A stretch of 64,000 bases of DNA from Hofstenia miamia. Lineage: Eukaryota; Xenacoelomorpha; Acoela. The notes beneath the pieces were generated by a model. The model was given only the letters and a program-made list of their open reading frames with translations. It was not told where the DNA came from and ran no database searches. This document shows positions 44,238 to 54,056 of the stretch, in pieces. Position 1 is the first letter of the stretch. Each line of letters begins with the position of its first letter. The stretch is taken from contig SCFE01000014.1 in the NCBI GenBank assembly GCA_004352715.1, forward strand, positions 180,252 through 244,251, written 5' to 3'. The translations under genes and the position numbers were made by a program.

Positions 44238-45505
44238 GATAATAATAATAATAATAAATGACTTTATTTAGCCGCTGAAGGCATACACTACAAAAAATAA
44301 AAACCAAGTCAGGTTTTACGGCAGCGAGGACAGTCACAAGAGATGAAATAGGAGCAAATGGAAGAGTAGGTGAAGTTATAGAAGGGCTCAGCAAGAGGAA
44401 ATTCATCAAAGATTTCTTGAAGCTCGGCGGCGGGGAAAAGAAATAAATCGCTGTTGAGGGTTGAGAGTCAAGATGTAATTAGCAGCAGTACAAGCACGGT
44501 TGAAAAACAAGTGAAGAGTGCGATGTTTCTTGCGACGACGAATTGAGAATTGACAACATCATCAGAGCAAGTGGAGCGGGAATTAGAGAGCTTAATGAAA
44601 TCAAAAGGATCAAGGTGCAATTTGCGAGTGAGCAAACGATTGAACAGGAGAGTGGGGAATTTGAGAAGTGCGTCTTTGTATGGCAAGTGAGAGATCCATT
44701 TGAAGGCACACTTCTGGAAACGTTCCATAGAGTGGAACAAGGAACGGGAAGGCCACCAACAGGGAGATGCATACAGAAGAATGGCGCGAGGAATGGACTT
44801 GAACAAAAAAGAGTTTCACAGCAGCCGAGGAATTAAATGGAACATTGCGGAAGAGGGCAAAGAGTGAGGAATTGGCTTTGCGGAGAACTAAGGAAAAGAC
44901 CAGACCAATTTAAGTTATCAGAAAGTTGAACTCCAAGATGAGTACGGTGAGGGGAAAATTTCCCAGGAAGAGGAAGATCAGAAGGGGGATACAGAAAAGG
45001 AAATACCACATGTCTTGGTTGGGCTAAAATCAAGATGGTTAACAGAAGACCAAGTAGAACAGCAAACACGGAACCTTGAGGAGCATCACTAGAGACAAGA
45101 GCAGGGGAAGAAATAGAATAGTTGATTTTGACACACTGACGACGATTGGACAGGTAAGACTGAAAAATTTCGATGAAATCAGCATCAAAGCCAAATAAAC
45201 ATAATTTATCATGAAGGATAGAATGAGGGAGACGATCAAAAGCTTTTAGAAATGTCAAGAAAAATAATGCAACCAGGATCATTACGATCAAAGTGGAAAT
45301 AGCAGTTTTCAATCAAAGTGAGCAAGTTAGTGATGGTAGAACGATAGGGAAGGTTACCATGCTGAAAAGCGGAGAAGAGGTGACGAATTTTAAGGGAAAA
45401 CATAACGAAAGACAAGACGCTCAAAGATGATTGACAGCCGAGAAAGAACAGCTATTGGACAATAAGAAGTGACTTGAGAGGAGGGCTTGAAAGGTCTAGT
45501 CTTAA
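44238..45505 (-). mobile_element. Jockey/CR1-like LINE, internally deleted
   Basis: Minus strand. RT start TSYCPIAVLSRLSIIFERLV (about 45475-45415), NLPYRSTITNLLTLIE, FLDISKSF / KAFDRLPHSILHDKLCLFGFD (frameshift near 45240), SYLSNRRQCVKIN and SDAPQGSVF (about 45085-45060). The YADD box region is deleted. The tail has RAILLYASPCWWPSRSLFHS, ERFQKCAFKWISHLPY and HLDPFDFIKLS (44790-44560). It ends with CAGCGGCTAAATAAAGTC and a (TTA)n tail at 44238-44263, a normal LINE 3' end. Higher GC than the surroundings, so a younger or foreign-composition family. Confidence 0.85.
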
Positions 45506-46319
45506 ATTACTTAAAAATTACATTTCGTGAGATTACAAAATTTTATTAGAAATTTGGAATTTTCAATTAAAATCAAATAATCATTAGGTACATCATAACA
45601 CTAGAACATGTAAACCAATACATGTATCCATAGCTCACGATTTGCTTATAGAATTGGAGAATATTTTTAGAAAAACGGTTTATCCATATGAATTAATCAA
45701 GGTTGTTAAAAGCGCTAGAACAATTTCGTTTCAGTATATATCTATTTTGAAATTTAATTATTATAACAGGCATGATAATAGGATTACCAAAATTATAGGG
45801 CTGGCATTTCCGGATTATGAACTGACAATTAATTTCATATAAAGATCAAACTGTCTAAGCCAGATAATTCATTGATTGTACTTCATTGAAAGAGTGCTTA
45901 GTGCAAAATATATTTTTGAATTAAAATATTTATTAAATTTACATCCAGCTATCAAACCTTTGTACCTCAAAATAATGTTTCATAGTATATACATCGGATC
46001 AATGGTTGTGACTGCAGCTTGATATTCAAATATAAGGCACATTTAGAATTGGATTTTTAAAAAATTATTAATTAAACATGAATATGGTAATTACTTCCCA
46101 ACTAAAAATAGTTTACGATAGTTTAAATGTTATGTTCTTCAAATTTTGCTTGTATTTGAATATCGAGCTGATCAGGAATATTGAGCTATAGTCACAACCC
46201 CATACATCTTTGCAATAAATTTCTAATACTATTTGCCAAGTATTTTGGTTCGTGAAAACCTGAGAAATAATATTTCACAATGTCAATTAGTTACACAGGA
46301 CAACAATGGCATACTATTA
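45506..46319. other. AT-rich stretch without a recognised gene
   Basis: One short open stretch (45642-45842, plus) has no recognisable similarity. Confidence 0.4.
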
Positions 46320-46515
46320 AGTGAGACATGCAGTTATAAATTTATGTCTATTTATCAAAGAAACTTGTCTTTGCAACTTGATTCGACTCAATAAAAATAT
46401 CTCTTTTGCATTCAATGTCATCTCATCATTTTTCATTAATGAATATTTTGCAGCTTGATTATCTTTGCATATCTGGCAACCCAGTACCACATCAACAAAC
46501 AGTTTCTGGAAGATG
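46320..46515 (-). CDS. Possible terminal exon of an unidentified gene
   Basis: Minus strand, preceded by TTTCATCTTCCAG. Encodes KLFVDVVLGCQICKDNQ and ends HKFITACLT with a stop. Could follow the exon-like stretch at 46647-46873, but the simple join breaks the frame, so an intermediate exon or another acceptor is needed. No family recognised. Confidence 0.3.
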
Positions 46516-46646
46516 AAATTTGAAAGGCTGAGCACTTAGTTAAAAAGAGAGACTAATGTAGAAAATGAAAGCCTTAAAGATTTCATAGCTACTCCAGCAA
46601 TAAGAAACTGATTCTAGAGATTTTTATGTGTTAATCACTATTACCA

Positions 46647-46873
46647 AAAATGCCAGCTTCATGTGAACAATCCTTTTCACATTGAGGTTGTCCAAGACAT
46701 GGCTGAGAATTGCAATGCATAGCATTGATAATATAGTGAAAGAGATCGAATACATTAGTTGCACAACAGTTATAATTATTCTCAGATATTAGAAATACAG
46801 TTTTTAGAGCCTTTCTGTTTTGAATTTCCCCTCTAGAAAATTCTGAAGATTTATGCCTAAATACATGTTTCAA
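46647..46873 (-). CDS. Possible Cys-rich internal exon of an unidentified gene
   Basis: Open minus-strand stretch ending at donor TTTTTG|GTAATA. It has six cysteines in its second half (NNYNCCATNVFD, AMHCNSQPCLGQPQCEKDC), unlike random AT-rich sequence. The acceptor is uncertain (several TTAG/TCAG options near 46840-46880). Function unknown. Confidence 0.3.
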
Positions 46874-47156
46874 TCATCTAAATGTTCAGGTTAAATGGCA
46901 GATACAGATACCATTATGTGGCATAAATGCACTAATTGTCACTCACAATTAATGAATTTCAACAATGGATTTATGAACTATTATATATTAAATATTAAAT
47001 TCTCATTACACAATTTACGATCTTAGTATTTGCTATTTTATTTTTAAATATTTCTATTAATTACACAGTATTTCTGACTATTGCAGACTATCAAGCTAAA
47101 CCAGTCTGTTATTTACTCATATTAGCAATAGTGTGCAGTAGTTGTTTAAACAACTG

Positions 47157-47159
<3 letters not shown>

Positions 47160-47198
<39 letters not shown>

Positions 47199-47202
47199 AT
47201 TT
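47160..47202. repeat. (TA)n microsatellite
   Basis: TA tract with one phase slip. Confidence 0.9.
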
Positions 47203-47339
47203 GTGTAAGTATTCATTTTTTCAAATTGATAGTAAACTGAGATTATATTTTATTTTGACTTTTACTTTATTTAAATTATGCTATTCTAAGCTGTCTCATA
47301 TCAGTTGAAGTGTACCTAGGAGTTGTTGTTCATCTAGCA

Positions 47340-47667
47340 TACCATTTAACATAGGGCTTTTGCTGTTTGCTTCTTATTCATTACCAAAAAAAATGGTTAT
47401 TATTGCTACCACCTAAATTGCACACTTAGGTTTCATTACACTGCACCCAAGAATATTAGGGACTCTCTCTTTCTTTCTCTTAACTAGGGATCTAGTCTTA
47501 TACAACTTTTTCACAAAGTTTACTTTTTTGGTTGGCAGAGTGTGGCCACTCTTCCCTTTCTCAATCTCCTGTTACTCTTTACTTTTATTTTGAATGGGTT
47601 TAATAAGAGTTGTTATTTATTTGCAGTAGCAATGGCAAATCCATGCTCACCATGAAACCCTCATTAA
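47340..47667 (-). mobile_element. SINE family, copy 1
   Basis: The reverse complement matches 48540-48832 and 60230-60565: GCATGGATTTGCC, AACAGGAGATTG, GAAGAGTGGCCACACTC, TTGTATAAGACTAGA, GGTGCAGTG and GAAACCTA. The tRNA-like head is truncated here. Confidence 0.6.
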
Positions 47668-47842
47668 ATAGGAAGTTTGGAATGTTGCTGATTTCATGCC
47701 AATGCAGCAATTAATTCTGTGCATTTCAGATAATTATTCTATGAATCATTTCAATGCATACTATTTGTACTAGCCATTTTGTTATATTATGTTCATTCAA
47801 TCAGTATTAATTGTATATATTTTTCTCTTTGCATTATGATTA

Positions 47843-48539
47843 TCAGTACTTCAAATATTTAATCACACTTTTATAATTGGTACTTTTGCCAACAATGATT
47901 TCCTTAAAACCAACAATCAATTTGTTAAAACTGACAATGTAAATGATGCTGCTTGAATTTTTGAAAATAAGCATGAACAAAGCACAAAAATCACCAAAGC
48001 ATAAGGGACAAACAAATATAATTATACACATCAAAATAGGGATGCACAAAAAGATATGAAAACTAAGGTATTGGGAAATGTTGATCTAATGTGTATTTTG
48101 AGGACTACTTGGTGAATATTCTGTTGGTGGATTTTATCAGGGCCATTAAACTGCACTGAGAGTTTGGGTTGTAATGTTTGAGCATATTTATCCTAAAGAT
48201 AAACATTAGTTTAAATTGAATTATTGTTTTCATTTGCTGTGTGAATCAACATCTAACACCTCCTCCAATAACTTCTATTTTTTCATTTCACTAAGCACAA
48301 ATGAGTTCTTTCAATTTGTTGAAACTGGCAAGCAAAGAATTTTGGTATGGTGCCATTCTTCACTCAGAGATTTCTTAATTTTTTCATCTTGTAGGCATAG
48401 AAATTTTTTCTTCATTCTCTAAGGTGAAATGATCCTCACAAGTGAATAGTATGTATGGTGTATTTTGGAGGATTATTTGCATCATTCCTCTTCACAGCTT
48501 TAAACCATTCTCTTTATTGTGGCATCAGTATGAAATCAG
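47843..48539. other. AT-rich stretch without a recognised gene
   Basis: Only short open stretches on both strands, none recognised. Confidence 0.4.
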
Positions 48540-48832
48540 CAAGCAGTCCTAATTCCCTATTGTTTGAGGGGTTCATGTTGATGTGTGGATTTACAAAGGT
48601 TACTGTTTTATAATTAACTCCTCCTGCTAATGTACCTTTCCTAGTAAAAGTAAAAGTAAACAGGAGATCATGAAAGGGGAAGAGTGGCCACACTTGGCCA
48701 AGCTGAAACAGATAACCTGGTGAAAAGGTTGTATAAGACTAGAGCCCTTTTAAAAGAGAAGGAAAAGAGAAGCCCTAATACTCTTGTGTGCAGTGAGTGA
48801 AACCTATGTGCTAAGTAAAAACCTACACTCAG
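48540..48832 (+). mobile_element. SINE family, copy 2
   Basis: Plus-strand copy with box-B-like CAGTCCTAATTCCC at its start, then AACAGGAGATCATG, GAAGAGTGGCCACACTTG, GTTGTATAAGACTAGAGCCC and TGCAGTGAGTGAAACCTA. Ends in a TA tract. Confidence 0.6.
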
Positions 48833-48875
<43 letters not shown>

Positions 48876-48888
48876 ATATATATATATT
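48833..48888. repeat. (TA)n between a SINE and a PLE fragment
   Basis: TA tract joining two unrelated element ends. Confidence 0.9.
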
Positions 48889-49330
48889 AATTTGTCCAGT
48901 ATTTTATGCAAAGGAAACCATGCAGATGTTCCTTAATAAAGATCATATACCAATTTCCCTGTCTTCTAATATTGTTTATTCATATGACTGTGATGAATGT
49001 TCAAGTTCATACATTGGCAAGACTAGAAGACATTCAGAAACTTGGGCAAAGAACATATATGAAGGCATCTACAATCAGAAATATATATTTATAATCTAAA
49101 AAATTTTAACATACTAGTAAAGCATCGTGAAACTAAGATAGCAGAAGCCATATGTATTAAATCAACAAAGAAAACATTAATAAATAAACAAAGACATCAA
49201 TCAAATTTAAACATTTACTAAAGATCAAAAACATTTAAAGAAAAAGTTCAGGAACATTGCTACAATGCTTGAAGATGACAACAATGCTTGTCAAAACATG
49301 TTGCAATAAAAGCAATAAAAGTTTTCATAA
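48889..49330 (+). mobile_element. Penelope-like element, 3' fragment
   Basis: Plus strand: FLNKDHIPISLSSNIVYSYD, CDECSSSYIGKTRRHSE (about 48990-49040), then after a frameshift NILVKHRETKIAEAICIKST, the end of the GIY-YIG domain. RT is absent. A degenerate hairpin lies at 49268-49298. Confidence 0.75.
49268..49298 (+). ncRNA. Hammerhead-core-like hairpin of PLE 3' region (degenerate)
   Basis: CTTGAAGA, T, stem GACAA / loop CAATGC / TTGTC, then AAAAC. The stem is intact though both core strands have changes, consistent with a decaying copy. Confidence 0.4.
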
Positions 49331-49443
49331 AAATATTCAAAGTCTTAAGATTATTACCAGTATAAATATATATATATATTTATACATACATAGACAGGCT
49401 TTTGATGTAAAATTTTAAACATATATATATATATAAATATATT

Positions 49444-49577
49444 GGGCCATCTGTACAACATTATCAGAAATATGGGTATGTCTGTACAAATTAAAAATTT
49501 ATACGGGGGATTTGTACTAATTTTTAACAATATGGGCTATCTGTACAATTAAAATTTATATGGGGCGTTTGGTACAA
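49444..49577 (+). repeat. Five tandem iterons, left end of recombinase element 1
   Basis: GGGCCATCTGTACAA (49444), GGGTATGTCTGTACAA (49474), GGGGGATTTGTACTAA (49505), GGGCTATCTGTACAA (49534), GGGCGTTTGGTACAA (49563). Spacing 28-32 bp, about three helical turns. Spacers are AT-rich and only loosely alike. Confidence 0.85.
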
Positions 49578-49822
49578 ATGCAAGTAAAACAAAGGAAATC
49601 TTGATTATGAAAGTGAAATACATGTTTACAAATCAAAGTAAATGTTGCAAGCTATTATGAAGCTTTTTATAAATTTTATCCTAATCGCATTCAATGCTGT
49701 TTTGGCGGAGTTTGTTCAATACATCTTCGCACGAAATTGACGTATTTGAGTCTCGAAATAAAAGAAGCACATTTCTTTCTGATGGAGTCCATGTCCCCTT
49801 GCGAAAACTAAGCATATATTTA

Positions 49823-51175
49823 CTATTTGATTATATAATAAATTTCTAACTTTGATAAAGCTTTTATAAATTTTTTTCTTTTTGTATTGTCTTCTTCGTC
49901 ACTTTCAAGTATGTCATTATCATTGCTAAGCTTATCATCCTCCTTTTCGCAATGTGCTGCTGAATTTATAGTAATATCAGTTTGTAATTTATCATTATAA
50001 AATTGAGCAAGAGATATAAATGTGTCTGTAGATGTTGACTGCTCGTATTCCCTTTGAGCAGTTTGTTCACTATGCCCTGTTTGAGCATAATGGGCTTTAA
50101 GTAGATTCTTAGGAATATTGCTGTTTGCCATTGTTGTGTCCCACATCTTTCGAATTGATGTGGGAATATAGGAATAATGGGTGAATGTTGGAAAATGCTT
50201 TGAAATGATTTCATGAATGTATTTCTTCATCCCTGTTTCTTGTGTTCCATGCAAATTAGGAAATATCAAATCAGAATCTAATCCGATTTCTCTCTTAAAT
50301 GATTCATGCATTTTTTTAAGCCATCGTTTCTGTTGCTCATTTACAATAACCCTGGCTGAATACTTATAACCTGTTTTATGTTGAGTATTCTCAACAAGGT
50401 GGTGAATGTCTCCTTTTGTTAAAGATAGTAATGGAGCAGGACGGATATTCATTTTCCCTTGTAGATAAATAAAATTTAATACTTTTTGTTCCTTAAATTT
50501 AAGTTCATGCTTTTCATTTAGAATCAATTCAATATTTTTTAATAATTTCCCAAAAACATCAAGAGGAGGAACTCGTACATCTTTTTCTTTTTTCTTTATA
50601 GGCTTTTCTCTCGAATAACTTTTGTTATATATTTCTTATAAATCACTTATTTCCCCAAGAACGAGCTCTCCTTTAATTTAGGATTTCTAAAATTTCTGCA
50701 TACAAATTTTACAAAATTTTTTAGTGTGGATAGAACAGTCAAAACATATCCGTAAGAGTAATCCTTAATCTATTTAATTTTATTGAGCGTTTCTATGAGG
50801 TTCTTAGGCTTAGTAAATTTTTGAGACCTTATGTACAAGATCTTGATTAATAAACATTTGAACACGCGTTTTGGCAATATCGTCTTCTTCAAAAATTAGA
50901 CTCTTTATTGCTTTTGGAAATTCATTGACGTTACTAGGATCCGAAACCCTTTTGAAAATGTGATTTTTTACTGTACAATTTCGGCGGGGATTGGTCAAAC
51001 GCTTAAAACAATTCGTAAACTCTTTTACATTTTAATGTACGATAATAACTCAGAATGTATAATCGAATTTTCACTTTTAAATTTTTGTGGCAATTTGATA
51101 AATGATTTCTCATTTTCTTCACGGATTTGCTGCAAATTAAGCACAATGCTGGATCTTTTATCATTTTTTGTCTAA
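49823..51175 (-). pseudogene. Crypton-like tyrosine recombinase, element 1
   Basis: The catalytic part is an intact 234-codon frame (50527-49823). Upstream frames (51175-50530) carry the N-terminal core-binding region across frameshifts (KNHIFKRVSDPSNVNEF, SYGYVLTVLSTLKNFVKF, RVPPLDVFGKLLKN). Within the intact frame: first catalytic Arg in KMNIRPAPLLSL (residue 29), second Arg in PTSIRKMWD (126, with Thr where HxxR has His), His in QTGHSEQTA (152) and nucleophile Tyr in QREYEQS (161), nine residues after the His as in lambda Int. An acidic tail follows. Such enzymes cut and rejoin DNA through a 3'-phosphotyrosine. No RT is nearby, which favours Crypton over DIRS. Frameshifts may be decay, unseen introns or sequencing errors. 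Confidence 0.7.
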
Positions 51176-51318
51176 AAATTCAAATAAAAGCTTGAACATT
51201 GATTAAATGATACCTTTTATTTGATAAATCAGAAGCATCTTCTAACTCAGTAAAAGAAATGTCCATATCAGACCATTCGCATCCATTTTAACTGAAACAA
51301 AAACAATCTATAAGTGAC

Positions 51319-51587
51319 ATGTACAAATAGCCCGTATTTTTTATAAAATGTACAGATTGTACTGTATAAATATTTTAAAAATCTAAAAAAAATTTTTTCA
51401 TAATTTAAATTTTTGCACAATATTTTCTGAATGGCCATTATATATAATAAAGGAATTACTTCTAAAAGTTCACCAAGTTTACTTTACTGGAAATCCTAGA
51501 ATTTTTAATCGGGCGGTTGGTACAAGAAAATTTTGATCTGGCGGGCGTTTGGTACAACTTTCTCTATTTTTCTTGTACCAATAGCCC
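51319..51587. repeat. Subterminal and terminal iterons, right end of recombinase element 1
   Basis: Inverted ATGTACAAATAGCCC (51319-51333) and partial ATGTACAGATTGTAC (51349-51363); then direct GGGCGGTTGGTACAA (51511-51525) and GGGCGTTTGGTACAA (51543-51557), and inverted TTGTACCAATAGCCC (51573-51587). The second direct copy is identical to the last left-end iteron. Confidence 0.85.
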
Positions 51588-51598
51588 TATATATATAT

Positions 51599-52598
51599 NN
51601 NNNNNNNNNNNNNNNNNNNNNNNNNNNNNNNNNNNNNNNNNNNNNNNNNNNNNNNNNNNNNNNNNNNNNNNNNNNNNNNNNNNNNNNNNNNNNNNNNNNN
51701 NNNNNNNNNNNNNNNNNNNNNNNNNNNNNNNNNNNNNNNNNNNNNNNNNNNNNNNNNNNNNNNNNNNNNNNNNNNNNNNNNNNNNNNNNNNNNNNNNNNN
51801 NNNNNNNNNNNNNNNNNNNNNNNNNNNNNNNNNNNNNNNNNNNNNNNNNNNNNNNNNNNNNNNNNNNNNNNNNNNNNNNNNNNNNNNNNNNNNNNNNNNN
51901 NNNNNNNNNNNNNNNNNNNNNNNNNNNNNNNNNNNNNNNNNNNNNNNNNNNNNNNNNNNNNNNNNNNNNNNNNNNNNNNNNNNNNNNNNNNNNNNNNNNN
52001 NNNNNNNNNNNNNNNNNNNNNNNNNNNNNNNNNNNNNNNNNNNNNNNNNNNNNNNNNNNNNNNNNNNNNNNNNNNNNNNNNNNNNNNNNNNNNNNNNNNN
52101 NNNNNNNNNNNNNNNNNNNNNNNNNNNNNNNNNNNNNNNNNNNNNNNNNNNNNNNNNNNNNNNNNNNNNNNNNNNNNNNNNNNNNNNNNNNNNNNNNNNN
52201 NNNNNNNNNNNNNNNNNNNNNNNNNNNNNNNNNNNNNNNNNNNNNNNNNNNNNNNNNNNNNNNNNNNNNNNNNNNNNNNNNNNNNNNNNNNNNNNNNNNN
52301 NNNNNNNNNNNNNNNNNNNNNNNNNNNNNNNNNNNNNNNNNNNNNNNNNNNNNNNNNNNNNNNNNNNNNNNNNNNNNNNNNNNNNNNNNNNNNNNNNNNN
52401 NNNNNNNNNNNNNNNNNNNNNNNNNNNNNNNNNNNNNNNNNNNNNNNNNNNNNNNNNNNNNNNNNNNNNNNNNNNNNNNNNNNNNNNNNNNNNNNNNNNN
52501 NNNNNNNNNNNNNNNNNNNNNNNNNNNNNNNNNNNNNNNNNNNNNNNNNNNNNNNNNNNNNNNNNNNNNNNNNNNNNNNNNNNNNNNNNNNNNNNNNN
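51599..52598. other. Assembly gap, 1000 N
   Basis: Begins in a TA tract directly after the last iteron of recombinase element 1. Confidence 0.95.
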
Positions 52599-52737
52599 CA
52601 TGTATATAGAAAATATACACAAAATTACATAAGAACCAGAATAAATGTCTATATAAATACAATCAAGTACGAAATTATTCAAGGAAATCATAATTTTAAT
52701 ACATGTACATTATAACCAAATTAAGATTACAACTTAC

Positions 52738-52904
52738 AAGTTTTTTCAAGGCTGCGTCATCAATCCGAAAACTGTTAAGCTCAGTCTTCGTTTTAATTGG
52801 CAAAGGAATTTCGTCTTCATCATTTTCTACAACGTTGTTGTCGCTAATTTGAGCTATCATCTGTTTTATTGATATTAACTCTTTCCAAATTAGCTTTAGT
52901 TGTT
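52738..52904 (-). CDS. DUF4806-like gene, exon C
   Basis: A 167-nt exon, acceptor TTTTTTTTAG|AA, donor CTT|GTAAGT, ending in phase 0. Encodes a helical segment LKLIWKELISIKQMIAQI, an acidic linker and IPLPIKTKTELNSFRIDDAA, matching the start of the DUF4806 domain (IPL.. pattern, then a helix that begins with E-L/F). The rest of the domain would lie in or past the 51599-52598 gap. Cellular role unknown; DUF4806 genes are often multicopy in invertebrates. Confidence 0.5.
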
Positions 52905-52945
52905 CTAAAAAAAACAAGTATTTACCTAAGGAGAGAAATATTTAC

Positions 52946-53239
52946 TAGATAAAGCTGGGGGAAGATCGTGCGAATTTTCATCAGATTGCGACGTACTGGG
53001 CCCAGGATTGCTTGTTGATATGGGAGGATTGGTTTGAATAGGCTCAAATGTCAGCGAAGGCGGTGGATTGATTTGTTTTTTCTTGTGGCATACAGGAGGA
53101 GGAGGCGATTCTTCATCAGAAGCATACCGATGGGGCAAGGTTCTTTTCCGGGAAGTGCTATGAAGAGTTTCCTCCTCGGTTTCAATGGAGCTGGTGTATA
53201 CTGCCCTTTCTGTCCGTCTTCTGGCCACGTCAATAGTTT
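52946..53239 (-). CDS. DUF4806-like gene, exon B
   Basis: A 294-nt exon, acceptor TTTTTAATAG|AA, donor TCTA|GTAAAT. Encodes ETIDVARRRTERAVYTSSIE, RKRTLPHRYASDEESPPPP and a Pro/Ser-rich linker. The A..R...AE.TS pattern followed by a basic R.RYxSDEE stretch is typical of the N-terminal half of DUF4806 proteins. The intron to exon C would be only 41 bp; an alternative donor further on (TTAG|GTAAAT) would bring in a stop. Confidence 0.5.
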
Positions 53240-53337
53240 CTATTAAAAACAAATATTCAAATAAACTTATGAATTTATAAAAATATTGCTGGAAATATAT
53301 TTCTAAATGTACATATAATTATTTCAGAGCAACATAC

Positions 53338-53390
53338 CAGCAGAGCTTAAAATCCGGATATCACATAAGTCCCAAGTACAAATTAAATTG
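53338..53390 (-). CDS. DUF4806-like gene, end of exon A
   Basis: Minus strand ends WDLCDIRILSSA at donor CTG|GTATGT; the single G completes a Glu codon with exon B, giving ILSSAETIDVA. The W...IRILSS text fits the usual N terminus of this family. The upstream acceptor is not clear, so the start is approximate. Confidence 0.4.
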
Positions 53391-54019
53391 ATTAAATATA
53401 CTATTTATAGCTTAATACAGCAAAAAATGCGTTATATTATAAAATTGATATCTAGAATTTTCAAAAGCAAAATTCAAATATTTCCAATTATAACACTAAA
53501 TTATATAAACATAAAAACACATAGAAAACAATTTATACAACTACAACATGTTTGTTTACAAAATCGGAATAACAATGTAGCAATTGTTGTATGGTAAACG
53601 CATAAGTTTATGAGAAATCGCAGATTTCGAAATGTAGTGTAGTTGCCTTGAGAGGTGATTTACCACATATATTCCTTGTTTTCGCGAGTCAAAAGTATAA
53701 CCAACAAATTGATTAAGTTCATTGTAAAATTGAACTGAAACAGTTTTCTCATATATATATATATAGTGGCTTTAGATACTATGGGATTTGTATCCACCAT
53801 TTGCACTTTCTGATTTTCCATAGTATCCAGCAACATTTTTGATAGAAAGCCAGAATAACTCATTTTATCCAAAAAAATTACTTTGTGCATTTTAAAATTG
53901 GGTCTAATTTTTTATGTATGAGTTTTGAGATTTTCAGCAGCCTCTGCCATAGTATCTACTGTCTGTATAGATTTTTTTGTATCCAGTGCCTTGTAGATAT
54001 TTTAAAATTTGGTATATAT

Positions 54020-54056
<37 letters not shown>

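Larger units (their letters stand above)
49444..51587 (-). mobile_element. Crypton-like tyrosine-recombinase element 1
   Basis: About 2.14 kb. Left end: five tandem iterons (49444-49577). Middle: one minus-strand recombinase gene. Right end: inverted/irregular iteron pair (51319-51363), then two direct (51511, 51543) and one inverted (51573-51587) copy. TA-rich sequence flanks both sides (49366-49443; 51588-51598 then a gap). No ordinary long terminal repeat is visible; the shared end sequence is the 15-mer GGGCGTTTGGTACAA. Confidence 0.7.

Noticed and set aside
44543-44836. Plus-strand open frame of 97 codons in a GC-richer patch
   Set aside because: Antisense to the Jockey-like RT tail.
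46320-46873. Joining the two exon-like stretches into one gene
   Set aside because: The direct splice (phase 1 into AAACTG) gives a stop; another exon or acceptor would be needed.
49444-49577. Regular ~30-bp repeats resembling a CRISPR array
   Set aside because: Repeats are short and degenerate, spacers are AT-rich and partly alike, the context is an animal genome, and the same motif recurs in inverted form at the other end of a recombinase element.
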